In this document: piece by piece, positions 1-6,651 of the stretch | How the letters are laid out: every line of letters starts with the position of its first letter | How positions within the stretch are numbered: the stretch's first letter is position 1 | Assembly (NCBI GenBank): GCA_964480705.1 | Contig: CAYZPC010000021.1 | Coordinates: forward strand, 1 to 8,614 | Reading direction: 5' to 3' | DNA from: VGJJ01 sp964480705 | Lineage (GTDB): Archaea > Iainarchaeota > Iainarchaeia > Iainarchaeales > VGJJ01 | Length of the DNA: 8,614 nucleotides | Notes under the pieces: generated by a model | Database searches by the model: none | Told to the model about the DNA's origin: nothing | Seen by the model: only the letters and a program-made list of their open reading frames with translations | Position numbers and translations under genes: made by a program

Positions 1-92
1 TGAACCGCAAGCAACTCAGCGACGGTGGCTAGCACTACGCCAAAAGCCACCGTGAGGAGGGATTCCAATGCGATTTGCGCGCGCTGCTCCAT
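1..92 (-). CDS. Pilin-like protein with class III signal sequence (partial, C-terminus beyond window edge)
   Basis: The first 30 codons are visible and the rest lies beyond base 1. The short N-terminus MEQRA is followed by QIALESLLTV and a long hydrophobic stretch. Cleavage before the Gln would leave a mature protein with Gln at +1 and Glu at +5, the arrangement of archaeal class III (EppA/preflagellin-peptidase) signals and of type IV pilins in general. By family, the hydrophobic helix packs in the filament core after cleavage on the membrane. A second Glu sits inside the hydrophobic segment (about residue 26), which is unusual. The gene is third in a run of three pilin-like genes but is set off by a 52-base AT-rich gap, with T-tracts and TATA-like sequence, so it may have its own promoter. 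No clear Shine-Dalgarno precedes the ATG. It could instead be a minor pilin or another exported protein with the same signal type. Confidence 0.75.
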   Translation of the reverse strand, partial: MEQRAQIALESLLTVAFGVVLATVAELLAV

Positions 93-106
93 AAAATAAA
101 ACCAAC

Positions 107-126
107 TCTAAAATAAAAAATAAATA
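107..126 (-). promoter_or_regulatory. TATA-rich stretch ahead of the third pilin gene
   Basis: On the minus strand this stretch is almost pure A/T and contains ATATTTAT and TTTTATTTT, lying 15-34 nt before the ATG at 92. With no Shine-Dalgarno present, leaderless transcription from an internal promoter is plausible. The T-tracts just upstream, after the stop at 145, could also end part of the transcript from the preceding pilin genes. Which A/T motif is the true TATA box cannot be decided by eye. Confidence 0.4.
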
Positions 127-144
127 TTGCCGTAGAAAAAATAA

Positions 145-309
145 TTACGGCAATGAAATTTGATTCTGGAACTGATTCAAATTATTGTTGATTATATCAT
201 TCGTCTGTCCAGTTGAACCGATGATGATTAGCAACACAATTGTAGCGATGAGCACGGCTCCGCCGATGAGCAAGAGATACTCCAACGCACCTTGTCCTCG
301 ATTATCCAT
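145..309 (-). CDS. Mini-pilin with class III signal sequence (54 aa)
   Basis: This complete 54-residue protein is the clearest class III signal peptide protein (DUF361-like) in the window. The leader MDNRG is followed by QGALEYLLLIGG and then a continuous hydrophobic helix to about residue 30. Cleavage after Gly5 would give Gln at +1, Glu at +5 and Tyr at +6, close to the archaeal QxSxEYL consensus. The remaining 24 residues are a polar, Asn/Gln-rich tail, so the mature product would be about 49 residues, in the size range of bacterial Flp pilins. It is probably a structural subunit of the filament assembled by the ATPase and platform proteins encoded upstream in the same operon. A strong GGAGGAGG lies about 7 bases before the ATG, suggesting high translation, as expected of a major pilin. 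The gap to the previous stop is only 14 bases. Confidence 0.85.
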   Translation of the reverse strand: MDNRGQGALEYLLLIGGAVLIATIVLLIIIGSTGQTNDIINNNLNQFQNQISLP

Positions 310-315
310 ATTTTT

Positions 316-326
316 TCCTCCTCCTA
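316..326 (-). promoter_or_regulatory. Strong Shine-Dalgarno overlapping the upstream stop codon
   Basis: Read on the minus strand, this is TAGGAGGAGG. The stop codon TAG of the preceding pilin gene runs directly into GGAGGAGG, which ends about 7 bases before the ATG at 309. Ribosomes finishing the upstream gene stop on the next ribosome binding site, which suggests translational coupling. It is the strongest ribosome binding site I see in the window. Confidence 0.75.
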
Positions 327-488
327 GTTTGTCTGATGTACCACAGCATTCGACTGATTCTGCAAGTCCGTTTGTACACTCGTAAAAACCCCTTTGAGAA
401 TGAGACCCGCAATGGTGGCAATCACAATCGCAATTCCAACAACCAGCAATGCTTCCATTGCCGTTTGAGCGCGATTTTCATTCCACAT
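324..488 (-). CDS. Mini-pilin with class III signal sequence (54 aa)
   Basis: This second complete 54-residue pilin-like protein has leader MWNENRA followed by QTAMEALLVVG and a hydrophobic helix to about residue 31. The tail is short and polar with several Gln and Asn. Cleavage before the Gln would again give Gln at +1 and Glu at +5. The Tyr after the Glu in the next gene's product is replaced here by Ala, so it may be a minor or alternative subunit. Its ATG overlaps the stop of the platform gene by one base (TAATG), which ties its translation to the assembly machinery. It is clearly related to its two neighbours in leader and helix, while the tails differ, as in tandem pilin paralogues. It has no assigned name that I can defend. 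Confidence 0.82.
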   Translation of the reverse strand: MWNENRAQTAMEALLVVGIAIVIATIAGLILKGVFTSVQTDLQNQSNAVVHQTN

Positions 489-1420
489 TACAGACCTGCT
501 CCCACGATGGATCCTACGAGTATTTGTGACAGGAAGAATACTGTGTAAGCGAGCATAAGCAACAAAGGGATGTATAAAAGGCTTTTGGAAAGCTTGCCAT
601 CGCGCATAGCGCCAATCATAACTGAAGCGGCCACGGCGACAATGAAGATGTAACCCTTAATGGCAAAGATAATGAGGTCGCGCGCGCCTTTAACGGCAGT
701 TAAATTAGCACCTGTCACCGCACCCGTGTTTCCGGATGTGCGAATGAGGAAATCAATCACCACGGAAACCAATCCAAAAATGAAGGGAGCGACTAAAACG
801 CCGGCAGCGACCATGAAAATAACCTGCAAAATAGTTTTAGAGCGGCGCTCGGCAGCAATGCGATTCATCTCGCGAACATCTTGAGAAATATCATCCAAAA
901 TTTCAGCCAACTGTGCACCCGCGCGAACAGTGTCCACAATAATTGTAATCACTCGTCCAACGAGACGAGAGTCCACATTGCGCGTGAGAGAAAGCAAAGA
1001 GTTTTCAAAATTCTCACCCTCTTCTAACTTTCGCAAGACTTTTTTCATCTCATCGGAAAGGGGACCATACTGCGCAGAGGCCACTTCACGCAACGCATAC
1101 TCGTACGTGGAACCCGTTTTCAACGTGTCGGAGATTTGCTTCAGCGCATCCGGCAGCGATTCCTCAATGGCTTCAATGCGGGAGCGACCCTTCATGTAGG
1201 GATAACCCACCATAGCGTCTAAGACAATGGCAAAGGCGAGAATACCTAACAAGGGTTCATTAATTCGCAGAATGAGAGAGCCCACAAAAACAAGCAAGCC
1301 CAGCGCAATCGCGGCAATGACAGAACCGCCTAACCACAACAAGGGAGGCACGTCAAGGTTGGCTTGCTGCATGTAATATGCATATTTTTCAACCGGCGAA
1401 CGTTTCTCAAAGACACCCAT
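488..1420 (-). CDS. Type IV pilus platform membrane protein, TadC/FlaJ-like (T2SSF domain)
   Basis: This 310-residue polytopic membrane protein matches the GspF/TadC/FlaJ platform family. After two N-terminal membrane segments (about 28-68) comes a cytoplasmic helical domain (about 75-195). It includes ESLPDALKQISDTLKTG, the hallmark start of T2SSF domains, and later RAGAQLAEILDDI, the usual conserved turn and helix. At least three further hydrophobic segments follow (about 197-225, 248-270, 280-308). Proteins of this family sit in the cytoplasmic membrane and couple ATPase motion to pilin extraction. The ATG at 1420 is preceded by GGGTG, and the gap to the upstream platform gene is 5 bases. 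Having two separate platform genes is typical of Tad and archaeal Epd-type systems. No part appears truncated. Confidence 0.9.
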   Translation of the reverse strand: MGVFEKRSPVEKYAYYMQQANLDVPPLLWLGGSVIAAIALGLLVFVGSLILRINEPLLGILAFAIVLDAMVGYPYMKGRSRIEAIEESLPDALKQISDTLKTGSTYEYALREVASAQYGPLSDEMKKVLRKLEEGENFENSLLSLTRNVDSRLVGRVITIIVDTVRAGAQLAEILDDISQDVREMNRIAAERRSKTILQVIFMVAAGVLVAPFIFGLVSVVIDFLIRTSGNTGAVTGANLTAVKGARDLIIFAIKGYIFIVAVAASVMIGAMRDGKLSKSLLYIPLLLMLAYTVFFLSQILVGSIVGAGL

Positions 1421-1425
1421 ACGCG

Positions 1426-2616
1426 TTACACCCGGGGCTGGCTAATATACAAGTAGTATGCCAACCCGCCCAGCAAGGAAGGCATAATGAGAAAATAGAA
1501 AATAAGCACAATAGGAGGAGTGAGTGGGAGGGAAATTCCGAGAGGCAGACCACCGTTGACAATCGCAGCCATGACGCCTACAAACACGGGCATGACAATT
1601 CCCATGAAAATAAAAATAACACCAAAAAAATTCAGCTTCTCCGAATAATCGCGCACTTTCATGCGCAAATCAAATGAAACATCACTGGCAATCGTGCCCA
1701 TGATTTCAGACAAGTTTCCACCCGTACGGAGCGCGCGCATAATATGACGCAACGCATTAGCGAGAGGCTTCGATTGTGTGCGCGCCGCAAAATGATGCAA
1801 CGCGTCCTTGGTGTCGGTGCCTTCTTCAATCTCCGAAATGGTGCGCGAAAATTCTTGCGAAAGAACACCATAATCCGCTTTAGCAATCGTTTGAAGCGTT
1901 TTGTACAAACCAATTCCGGCGCGCAACTCAGTGGCCATGTGGCGCAATGCAAACGGCAATTCAGTACTGCATTGGTCGCCGCGCTTCTGAGCATTGGATT
2001 GTGGAATGAGGAAACCCACAAAAATAGCCACAAGTGAAAGGAAAAAAGCCGCGAGAGTGGGAAGAATATAGGAAAGTGCCACAATTAGGGGAGTGAGTTC
2101 GAGACCGCGCTGCTGAGCAATCATACGAAGCGCGAGAAAAACCAATTGACCAAACGAAAAAACAGCAATGAATGTGAGCACCGTTCCAACTGAAATGAGG
2201 GCAATCCACTGCTTAGGAGAGTAAGGCATGTTAGCGCTGTACAAAAAATAATTCAGGGTTTTAGTTTGAGGAAGACTCTCGATGAAATTTCCAATGCGCT
2301 CAAACAAACCGTGCATGGAGAAATATAATCTGCCTAAAATTCGAATGAAAGGAGATTTTCCATCGCGCAGGGCTTCCACGCCCTGCACTTCCACGCCTTT
2401 TGCATTATTTCCGGAAATAATTCCCTTCAACTCGCCTAATTTTCCTTCGGCTTCGCTGAACTCCAATCCCTCGTTGCGGTATTTGGATTTCATTCGGTCG
2501 ACAATCGTGTCAATTTCCCTATCGGAAAGCTCCTCTTGGATTTCTTCATTGCCAGAGAACTTTTTCTTCTTCTCTTCAATTCGAGAACGAATGCCGGAGA
2601 ATTCTTCGTTAGGCAT
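1426..2616 (-). CDS. Type IV pilus platform membrane protein, TadB/FlaJ-like (T2SSF domain)
   Basis: This 396-residue protein is the second platform component. A charged soluble N-terminal extension (about 1-85, Glu/Lys-rich) precedes two membrane segments (about 138-165 and 176-205). The cytoplasmic T2SSF domain follows (about 215-325), with ELPFALRHMATELRAG at its start and RTGGNLSEIMGTIA in its second half. Hydrophobic segments at about 329-352 and 367-391 close the protein. By family it forms a complex with the other platform protein above the hexameric ATPase. The start ATG overlaps the ATPase stop by one base (TAATG) and has GGAGG about 7 bases upstream, so start and operon membership are well supported. 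The acidic/basic N-terminal extension is a possible docking surface for the ATPase, which is my inference. Confidence 0.9.
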   Translation of the reverse strand: MPNEEFSGIRSRIEEKKKKFSGNEEIQEELSDREIDTIVDRMKSKYRNEGLEFSEAEGKLGELKGIISGNNAKGVEVQGVEALRDGKSPFIRILGRLYFSMHGLFERIGNFIESLPQTKTLNYFLYSANMPYSPKQWIALISVGTVLTFIAVFSFGQLVFLALRMIAQQRGLELTPLIVALSYILPTLAAFFLSLVAIFVGFLIPQSNAQKRGDQCSTELPFALRHMATELRAGIGLYKTLQTIAKADYGVLSQEFSRTISEIEEGTDTKDALHHFAARTQSKPLANALRHIMRALRTGGNLSEIMGTIASDVSFDLRMKVRDYSEKLNFFGVIFIFMGIVMPVFVGVMAAIVNGGLPLGISLPLTPPIVLIFYFLIMPSLLGGLAYYLYISQPRV

Positions 2617-4535
2617 TAGGCTGCCTCCAAAAATTCACGCGATAATTGAGAAACCGTTTTCATATCACGCACATCACGGTCAACTAATCCTTGCAAAAAG
2701 CGTTCGCGTCTTTTTAACTCCACATTCAACTCGGTCTGCGTTTTACCCGTGAGCTGTGCTAGGCGTTCAAAATAACGCAAGGGCATGTTGGTGCGGACCA
2801 TCTCGTCTTTGACGGGATCCCACTCAAAAACAGTTTGCGTGTGAGGCTTTCCCTCAAGAACGCCTTGAACCTCGGCAATCTCCATGACTCGGCGGAATGT
2901 TCCCTTCTGCGCAGAGTGGAAAAGGTTTTCAACGATTACAAAATTCAAACCCGAGAGCATGATTTCAGGAACACTCATGGGAGGGCTTGTCACACGCGCG
3001 AGGGTTTCCTGTGCCGAGTTAGCGTGAATCGTGCCCATACAACCCTGATGACCCGTGTTCATGGCGGTGAACAAAGAAAACGCTTCATCATGACGAACTT
3101 CACCCACAATAATTCGATCCGGACGCATTCGCAAACTATTTTTGGTAAGAATGTCAAGCGTAATTTCTCCTTTTCCTTCTAAACCCGGAGGACGACCTTC
3201 GAGACGAATCCAATGGCGCAGCGGCAGACTGAGCTCGGACGTGTCTTCAATGGAAATAATACGCTCATTCGAAGGAATGAATGAACACAGCACATTCAAC
3301 AGGGTTGTTTTTCCAGAAGATGTTCCACCAGAAATAAGCAAGTTCGCAGCCTGCACACTCAACCCATCCACGCACAACCACAAAAACGCGGCGACTTCCA
3401 ATGAGATGGTTTTGTATTTGATTAAATCAATAATAGAATAGGGGTCCGTGCGAAACTTTCGAATGGTGAGAGTGGAACCCGAAACAGACGCGGGAGGAAT
3501 CGTGGCGTTGACACGCGAACCATCCGGCAAACGCGCATCCAAGAGGGGGGATGAAATATCCACGCGTCTTCCAACCTCACGCGCGATTCTATTCACGAGG
3601 TCTTGCACTTCATTATCATTCGTAAATTCGACATTGGTAATCATCATATCGTATTTTCGATGAAACACATACACGGGAACATTTGGACCAATGACCATAA
3701 TTTCTTCGAGCTTATCATCCTTGATTAGTGAATCAATGAGACCATATCCCACCATTTCGGAAACAACCGCTTGCGCGTAAAAATCAAACTTAGTGGGGGG
3801 AACTTTCAACTCGGGAGATGCGCGGAGAATTTCCAAGACTTGCTGCGCATACACATTTCTCTTCTGCTCGGGGTCGCGAATTTTGTAAGGAGTAATACTA
3901 ATGAGGCGCGTCGCGGCTTCCTTGAGGGTGTTGATAATCGCACGCTCACTCACATTGGGACGAGCGACAGGAATAGTGTAATACAACAAGGGCTCGCCTT
4001 GTACACGGTAAATTTTTGCCTCACCATATTCTTCAATGAGCGTTTTAGGTTTGTCCTGCATCAACTGCTCAAAAGAATCCACTTTTCCTTTAGACAAATT
4101 CTGCAACTGCTGAACCACTTTTGAAGTGTTCGAAAAAGGAGACGAAGGATGCGGAGGAAATGAAGAGGAAGAAGGGGTGGCACTCGAAGCAGGAGGAATG
4201 GAAGAAGCGGGGGAAGAAAATGAAGCAAAGGCTTCTTCCTCGCGCGAAACTAATGGAACGGAGGAAGTGGATGCAGCCATGCGGGGAGCAGGAGACGTAG
4301 AAGGAATGCCGCCCGCGGACGAATACGAGGAAGGAGGAGTGTAGCCTGTGTTTCCGGTCGAAGAACGCAACGCATTGATTTTGCGAACCAACTCATCAAT
4401 GTTTTCACCCGGAGCCGCGGGAGGAATCTCCGGAGAGGCAGCAGAAACTTTTGGCAACGATGAGACGGGGGGAAGAGGGCTCTTTACGACTGCCGCAGGA
4501 GAGGGTTTCAAAGGGGAATGCGGGGGCGTCACCAT
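2616..4535 (-). CDS. Type IV filament assembly ATPase (VirB11/GspE/TadA superfamily, archaeal type)
   Basis: This cytoplasmic ATPase powers pilin assembly. Counting from the ATG at 4535 it has 639 residues. An N-terminal region to about 137 is low-complexity Pro/Ser/Ala, an N-terminal T2SE domain follows, and the RecA-like motor carries all expected motifs. These are Walker A GGTSSGKTT (about 403-411), an Asp box IISIEDTSEL (about 426), Walker B RIIVGEVR (about 474) and a His box GHQGCMGTIHANS (about 495). Start choice: the frame opens with a TTG at 4559, but that codon lies inside a TATA-like box. The in-frame ATG at 4535 sits about 27 nt after the box centre and has no Shine-Dalgarno, as expected of a leaderless mRNA. 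It is the first gene of the pilus operon and couples by TAATG to the first platform gene. A DNA-transfer or secretion ATPase is less likely given the pilins downstream. Confidence 0.93.
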   Translation of the reverse strand: MVTPPHSPLKPSPAAVVKSPLPPVSSLPKVSAASPEIPPAAPGENIDELVRKINALRSSTGNTGYTPPSSYSSAGGIPSTSPAPRMAASTSSVPLVSREEEAFASFSSPASSIPPASSATPSSSSFPPHPSSPFSNTSKVVQQLQNLSKGKVDSFEQLMQDKPKTLIEEYGEAKIYRVQGEPLLYYTIPVARPNVSERAIINTLKEAATRLISITPYKIRDPEQKRNVYAQQVLEILRASPELKVPPTKFDFYAQAVVSEMVGYGLIDSLIKDDKLEEIMVIGPNVPVYVFHRKYDMMITNVEFTNDNEVQDLVNRIAREVGRRVDISSPLLDARLPDGSRVNATIPPASVSGSTLTIRKFRTDPYSIIDLIKYKTISLEVAAFLWLCVDGLSVQAANLLISGGTSSGKTTLLNVLCSFIPSNERIISIEDTSELSLPLRHWIRLEGRPPGLEGKGEITLDILTKNSLRMRPDRIIVGEVRHDEAFSLFTAMNTGHQGCMGTIHANSAQETLARVTSPPMSVPEIMLSGLNFVIVENLFHSAQKGTFRRVMEIAEVQGVLEGKPHTQTVFEWDPVKDEMVRTNMPLRYFERLAQLTGKTQTELNVELKRRERFLQGLVDRDVRDMKTVSQLSREFLEAA

Positions 4536-4557
4536 GAGAGAAAACAAAAATTCGGGC

Positions 4558-4565
4558 AATATAAA
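4558..4565 (-). promoter_or_regulatory. TATA box of the pilus operon
   Basis: The minus strand reads TTTATATT, centred about 27 nt upstream of the ATG at 4535. That spacing matches archaeal TATA to transcription start and predicts a leaderless mRNA beginning at or next to the ATG. It also argues against the TTG at 4559 as a start. A transcription factor B element is not obvious upstream. Confidence 0.6.
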
Positions 4566-4616
4566 CCAAACCCAGCAGGGCAGGGGAGAGGAGGAAAATG
4601 GCCTGGCGCGGAGAGA

Positions 4617-4653
4617 TTTAAAAACGGCAACACGTTCAACGAGGAAGAGGAGA
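4617..4653 (+). promoter_or_regulatory. TATA box and ribosome binding site of the divergent membrane-protein gene
   Basis: TTTAAAAA at 4617-4624 is a TATA-like box, placing transcription start near 4646. The purine-rich GAGGAGAT around 4647-4654 ends about 6-8 bases before the ATG at 4661 and serves as Shine-Dalgarno. This gene thus has a short leader, unlike the divergent pilus operon, whose TATA box lies about 55 bases away on the other strand. Confidence 0.5.
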
Positions 4654-4660
4654 TACCCCT

Positions 4661-5083
4661 ATGCGCCGAATCATGTTATTTAGATTAGGAACCCGCGATG
4701 TGCACCTGCCCAAATTATTTGGAGCATTCATCATGCTGGGAGCCGGAATGATGCTCATCCAAGCATTAGCCGGAATGTTTGACTCGTGGGAGAACGTACG
4801 AGCCGTTCACGCGTGCATTGATGCCGCGAACACGGGAACCGTTTCAATCCAAGATTGTCAAACGCTCGCGTATTATGGATTAGACATCCTGCTGCGCGCC
4901 AACCAATATCGATTAACCGACTTGCAAATTGTAACTGGATTAGTTCCATACATTGCAAACGTGTTCTTCTGGGTGGGAGGATTCATCATTGGAATGGTCC
5001 TCTACCGATCATGGAAAATAATGATTCCAATAGAAGAACGAAGTGCAGAAATTAAAACAGCCAAATGGAGAAAAAGAAAATAA
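4661..5083 (+). CDS. Unrecognised two-TM membrane protein (140 aa)
   Basis: I do not recognise this protein. It has a short basic N-terminus, a hydrophobic segment at about 18-40 and an intervening region of about 55 residues with two cysteines (about 52 and 66). A second hydrophobic segment lies at about 97-116, and a charged tail ends in WRKRK. Two membrane passes with both ends cytoplasmic would place the cysteine-containing loop outside, where a disulfide could form. That topology is my inference from the basic ends. The start is supported by GAGGAG ahead of the first ATG; a second in-frame ATG follows 12 bases later. The gene is divergent from the pilus operon across a 125-base gap and converges on dnaG. 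An accessory role in filament assembly or anchoring is possible but rests on position only. Confidence 0.75.
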   Translation: MRRIMLFRLGTRDVHLPKLFGAFIMLGAGMMLIQALAGMFDSWENVRAVHACIDAANTGTVSIQDCQTLAYYGLDILLRANQYRLTDLQIVTGLVPYIANVFFWVGGFIIGMVLYRSWKIMIPIEERSAEIKTAKWRKRK

Positions 5084-5093
5084 AAAAAAAAGA

Positions 5094-5120
5094 AGGGAGA
5101 AAAAAACTCCCTCCTTTATT
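5094..5120. terminator. Bidirectional hairpin/T-tract terminator between convergent genes
   Basis: AGGGAG and CTCCCT (5094-5099 and 5107-5112) form a 6-bp stem around a seven-A loop. On the plus strand it is followed by a T-rich stretch (CTTTATTTCTT). On the minus strand the hairpin is followed by about ten Ts interrupted by one C. It lies between the plus-strand membrane-protein gene (stop at 5083) and the minus-strand dnaG (stop at 5148), so it can end both. T-tracts alone can terminate archaeal transcription, so the stem may be incidental. Confidence 0.6.
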
Positions 5121-5147
5121 TCTTCATTAAACTTTTTTGTAAAAAAT

Positions 5148-6599
5148 TTACGCCACGACAATTTTGACAGGGCTCTTGTCCATTTTTCCTTTCTTCACGC
5201 CCACAATTAATTGAACATTGCTCTTGGCAGCTGCATCAACGAGACGCTTGGTGATGATGCCATCACACACAATGGTGTGAATGTTTTTCAGCGAAGAAAT
5301 CTTTTCCACCATATCCTTGACGGGAACAGAGGCTAATTCCTTCTTGCTTTCATCCAAAAACTTGGCGAGCTTCTTTCCTTTCACGAGTTCAATCAAACCC
5401 GCGTGCTCTTTTGAAGCAGAAGCAGATTCAGCCGAACGCTCAACGGACTCCTCGCCGCCCTGCACTTCAAATGTGGGAAGGGGTTTCATTCCGGCATCAC
5501 CAAAACGAGGACGAACCCCGCTGCGCAACGCCGGGGAAGACTGTTCAGCGTTATCGTCGCGCGAAAACGGACGGGGACCGCGACCCATGTCGGGACGAGA
5601 AGGACCTGCGCGCTCCATTCGAGGAGCAAAACCATCGCGCGAAGATTGTCGCGGAGACATTTCCTCACGCATGCCGCGGCGCATGGTATCGCGCATCCCA
5701 TCGCGGGAAGGGCGAATGTCCATGTGTTCACTGTGATTCATTCCGCGCTGCGTTTCGCGGCCGGAAACACCAATGGAATCCAAAAACGATTGAATGGGAA
5801 CGCGTCGGCGCAAGGCTTGAATAATTTCCTTCTGCTGCAACTCTTCCACTTCTTTTCCATCCGGCGCCACGCTCACGAACGGAACAATGGCAATTTGATG
5901 CAACTTGCGCGCATTCAATTCTCCACCGCGGTCTCCGTCAACGAATAACACGATTGTTTTGCGTCGAGACAAGTTCACAATATCCTGAGAGATGCGCGAA
6001 CCGCCCATACCAATCACATTCTTGATGCCGTGCTTAAGCAGATTCACCACATCGGCGCGGCCTTCCACGACAATGACTTCATCAGCCGATTCAATATCGG
6101 GACCCGCGGCTAAACGGTCGCGACCATATTCAACCAAATTTCCCGCACGCACATCGGAACGAATTTCTTCGGGGAGAGTGTCGATTTCGGGGGATTGCTC
6201 CATTTTGAGGCGCGTCAACAATTCTTTGGCGCGCTTAGCAATGTCGGCTCGCTTGTTTTGTCTAACGTCTTCAATATTCACCACGCGAAAACTGGATTCG
6301 CAGGGACCCACTTTATCAACGGTTTCAATGGCAGCGGCTAACACACTGGTTTCAGCCATGTCCATGGAAGTAGGAACAAAAATTTCTCCAATCGTATTTC
6401 CGCCTTCCGGACGGATGTTCACTTCAATTCGGCCCACGCGACCTTTCTTCTGCAACTCGCGCAAATCCATTTCCTCGCCTAACAATCCTTCACTTTGTCC
6501 AAAGACAGCCCCAACAATGTCAGGCTTGTCCACGACACCTTTGATTTGAAATTGAATCTTAATCATGTATTTGACAGCGTCAACATAGGTTTTTGCCAT
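5148..6599 (-). CDS. dnaG: Archaeal DnaG-type primase (TOPRIM)
   Basis: This 483-residue protein is the archaeal DnaG homologue. In archaea it has primase activity in vitro and also associates with the RNA-degrading exosome, so its main role is debated. The N-terminal domain (about 1-165) precedes the TOPRIM fold, with the catalytic Glu in VIVVEGRADVV (Glu179) and the metal-binding motif FVDGDRGG (Asp221, Asp223). Residues about 280-400 form a low-complexity insert rich in Arg, Ser, Met, Asp and Gly, and a conserved-looking C-terminal domain (about 400-483) ends in KIVVA. There is no bacterial-type zinc-binding or helicase-binding domain. The length is somewhat above the usual 400-450 because of the insert. 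A GTGAT sequence lies 6 bases before the ATG, and a TATA-like AT-rich box lies near 6645. The DUF167 gene ends 49 bases upstream on the same strand. Confidence 0.93.
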   Translation of the reverse strand: MAKTYVDAVKYMIKIQFQIKGVVDKPDIVGAVFGQSEGLLGEEMDLRELQKKGRVGRIEVNIRPEGGNTIGEIFVPTSMDMAETSVLAAAIETVDKVGPCESSFRVVNIEDVRQNKRADIAKRAKELLTRLKMEQSPEIDTLPEEIRSDVRAGNLVEYGRDRLAAGPDIESADEVIVVEGRADVVNLLKHGIKNVIGMGGSRISQDIVNLSRRKTIVLFVDGDRGGELNARKLHQIAIVPFVSVAPDGKEVEELQQKEIIQALRRRVPIQSFLDSIGVSGRETQRGMNHSEHMDIRPSRDGMRDTMRRGMREEMSPRQSSRDGFAPRMERAGPSRPDMGRGPRPFSRDDNAEQSSPALRSGVRPRFGDAGMKPLPTFEVQGGEESVERSAESASASKEHAGLIELVKGKKLAKFLDESKKELASVPVKDMVEKISSLKNIHTIVCDGIITKRLVDAAAKSNVQLIVGVKKGKMDKSPVKIVVA

Positions 6600-6641
6600 A
6601 GTAGTATCACACTCTTTTTTCGCACACAGCGAAATTTTTTG

Positions 6642-6651
6642 TTTTTAATTA
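6642..6651 (-). promoter_or_regulatory. Likely TATA element for dnaG
   Basis: The minus strand reads TAATTAAAAA here, overlapping the stop codon of the DUF167 gene. A start of transcription about 25 nt downstream would leave a roughly 20-nt leader carrying GTGAT ahead of the dnaG ATG at 6599. The gene could also be read through from upstream. Confidence 0.4.

Noticed and set aside
1659..2752. Open frames overlapping the platform and ATPase genes (1659-2084 minus, 1961-2209 minus, 2282-2752 plus)
   Set aside because: All overlap well-supported T2SSF or T2SE genes in other frames and have no recognisable features.
4559..4559. TTG at 4559 as start of the ATPase
   Set aside because: The codon sits inside the TATA-like box that positions the ATG at 4535 as the likely leaderless start.
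5281..6549. Long open frames on the plus strand opposite dnaG (5281-5736, 5411-5824, 5992-6549)
   Set aside because: They lie antisense to a clear DnaG, have Ser/Arg/Pro-skewed composition typical of mirror frames, and show no domains or ribosome binding sites.
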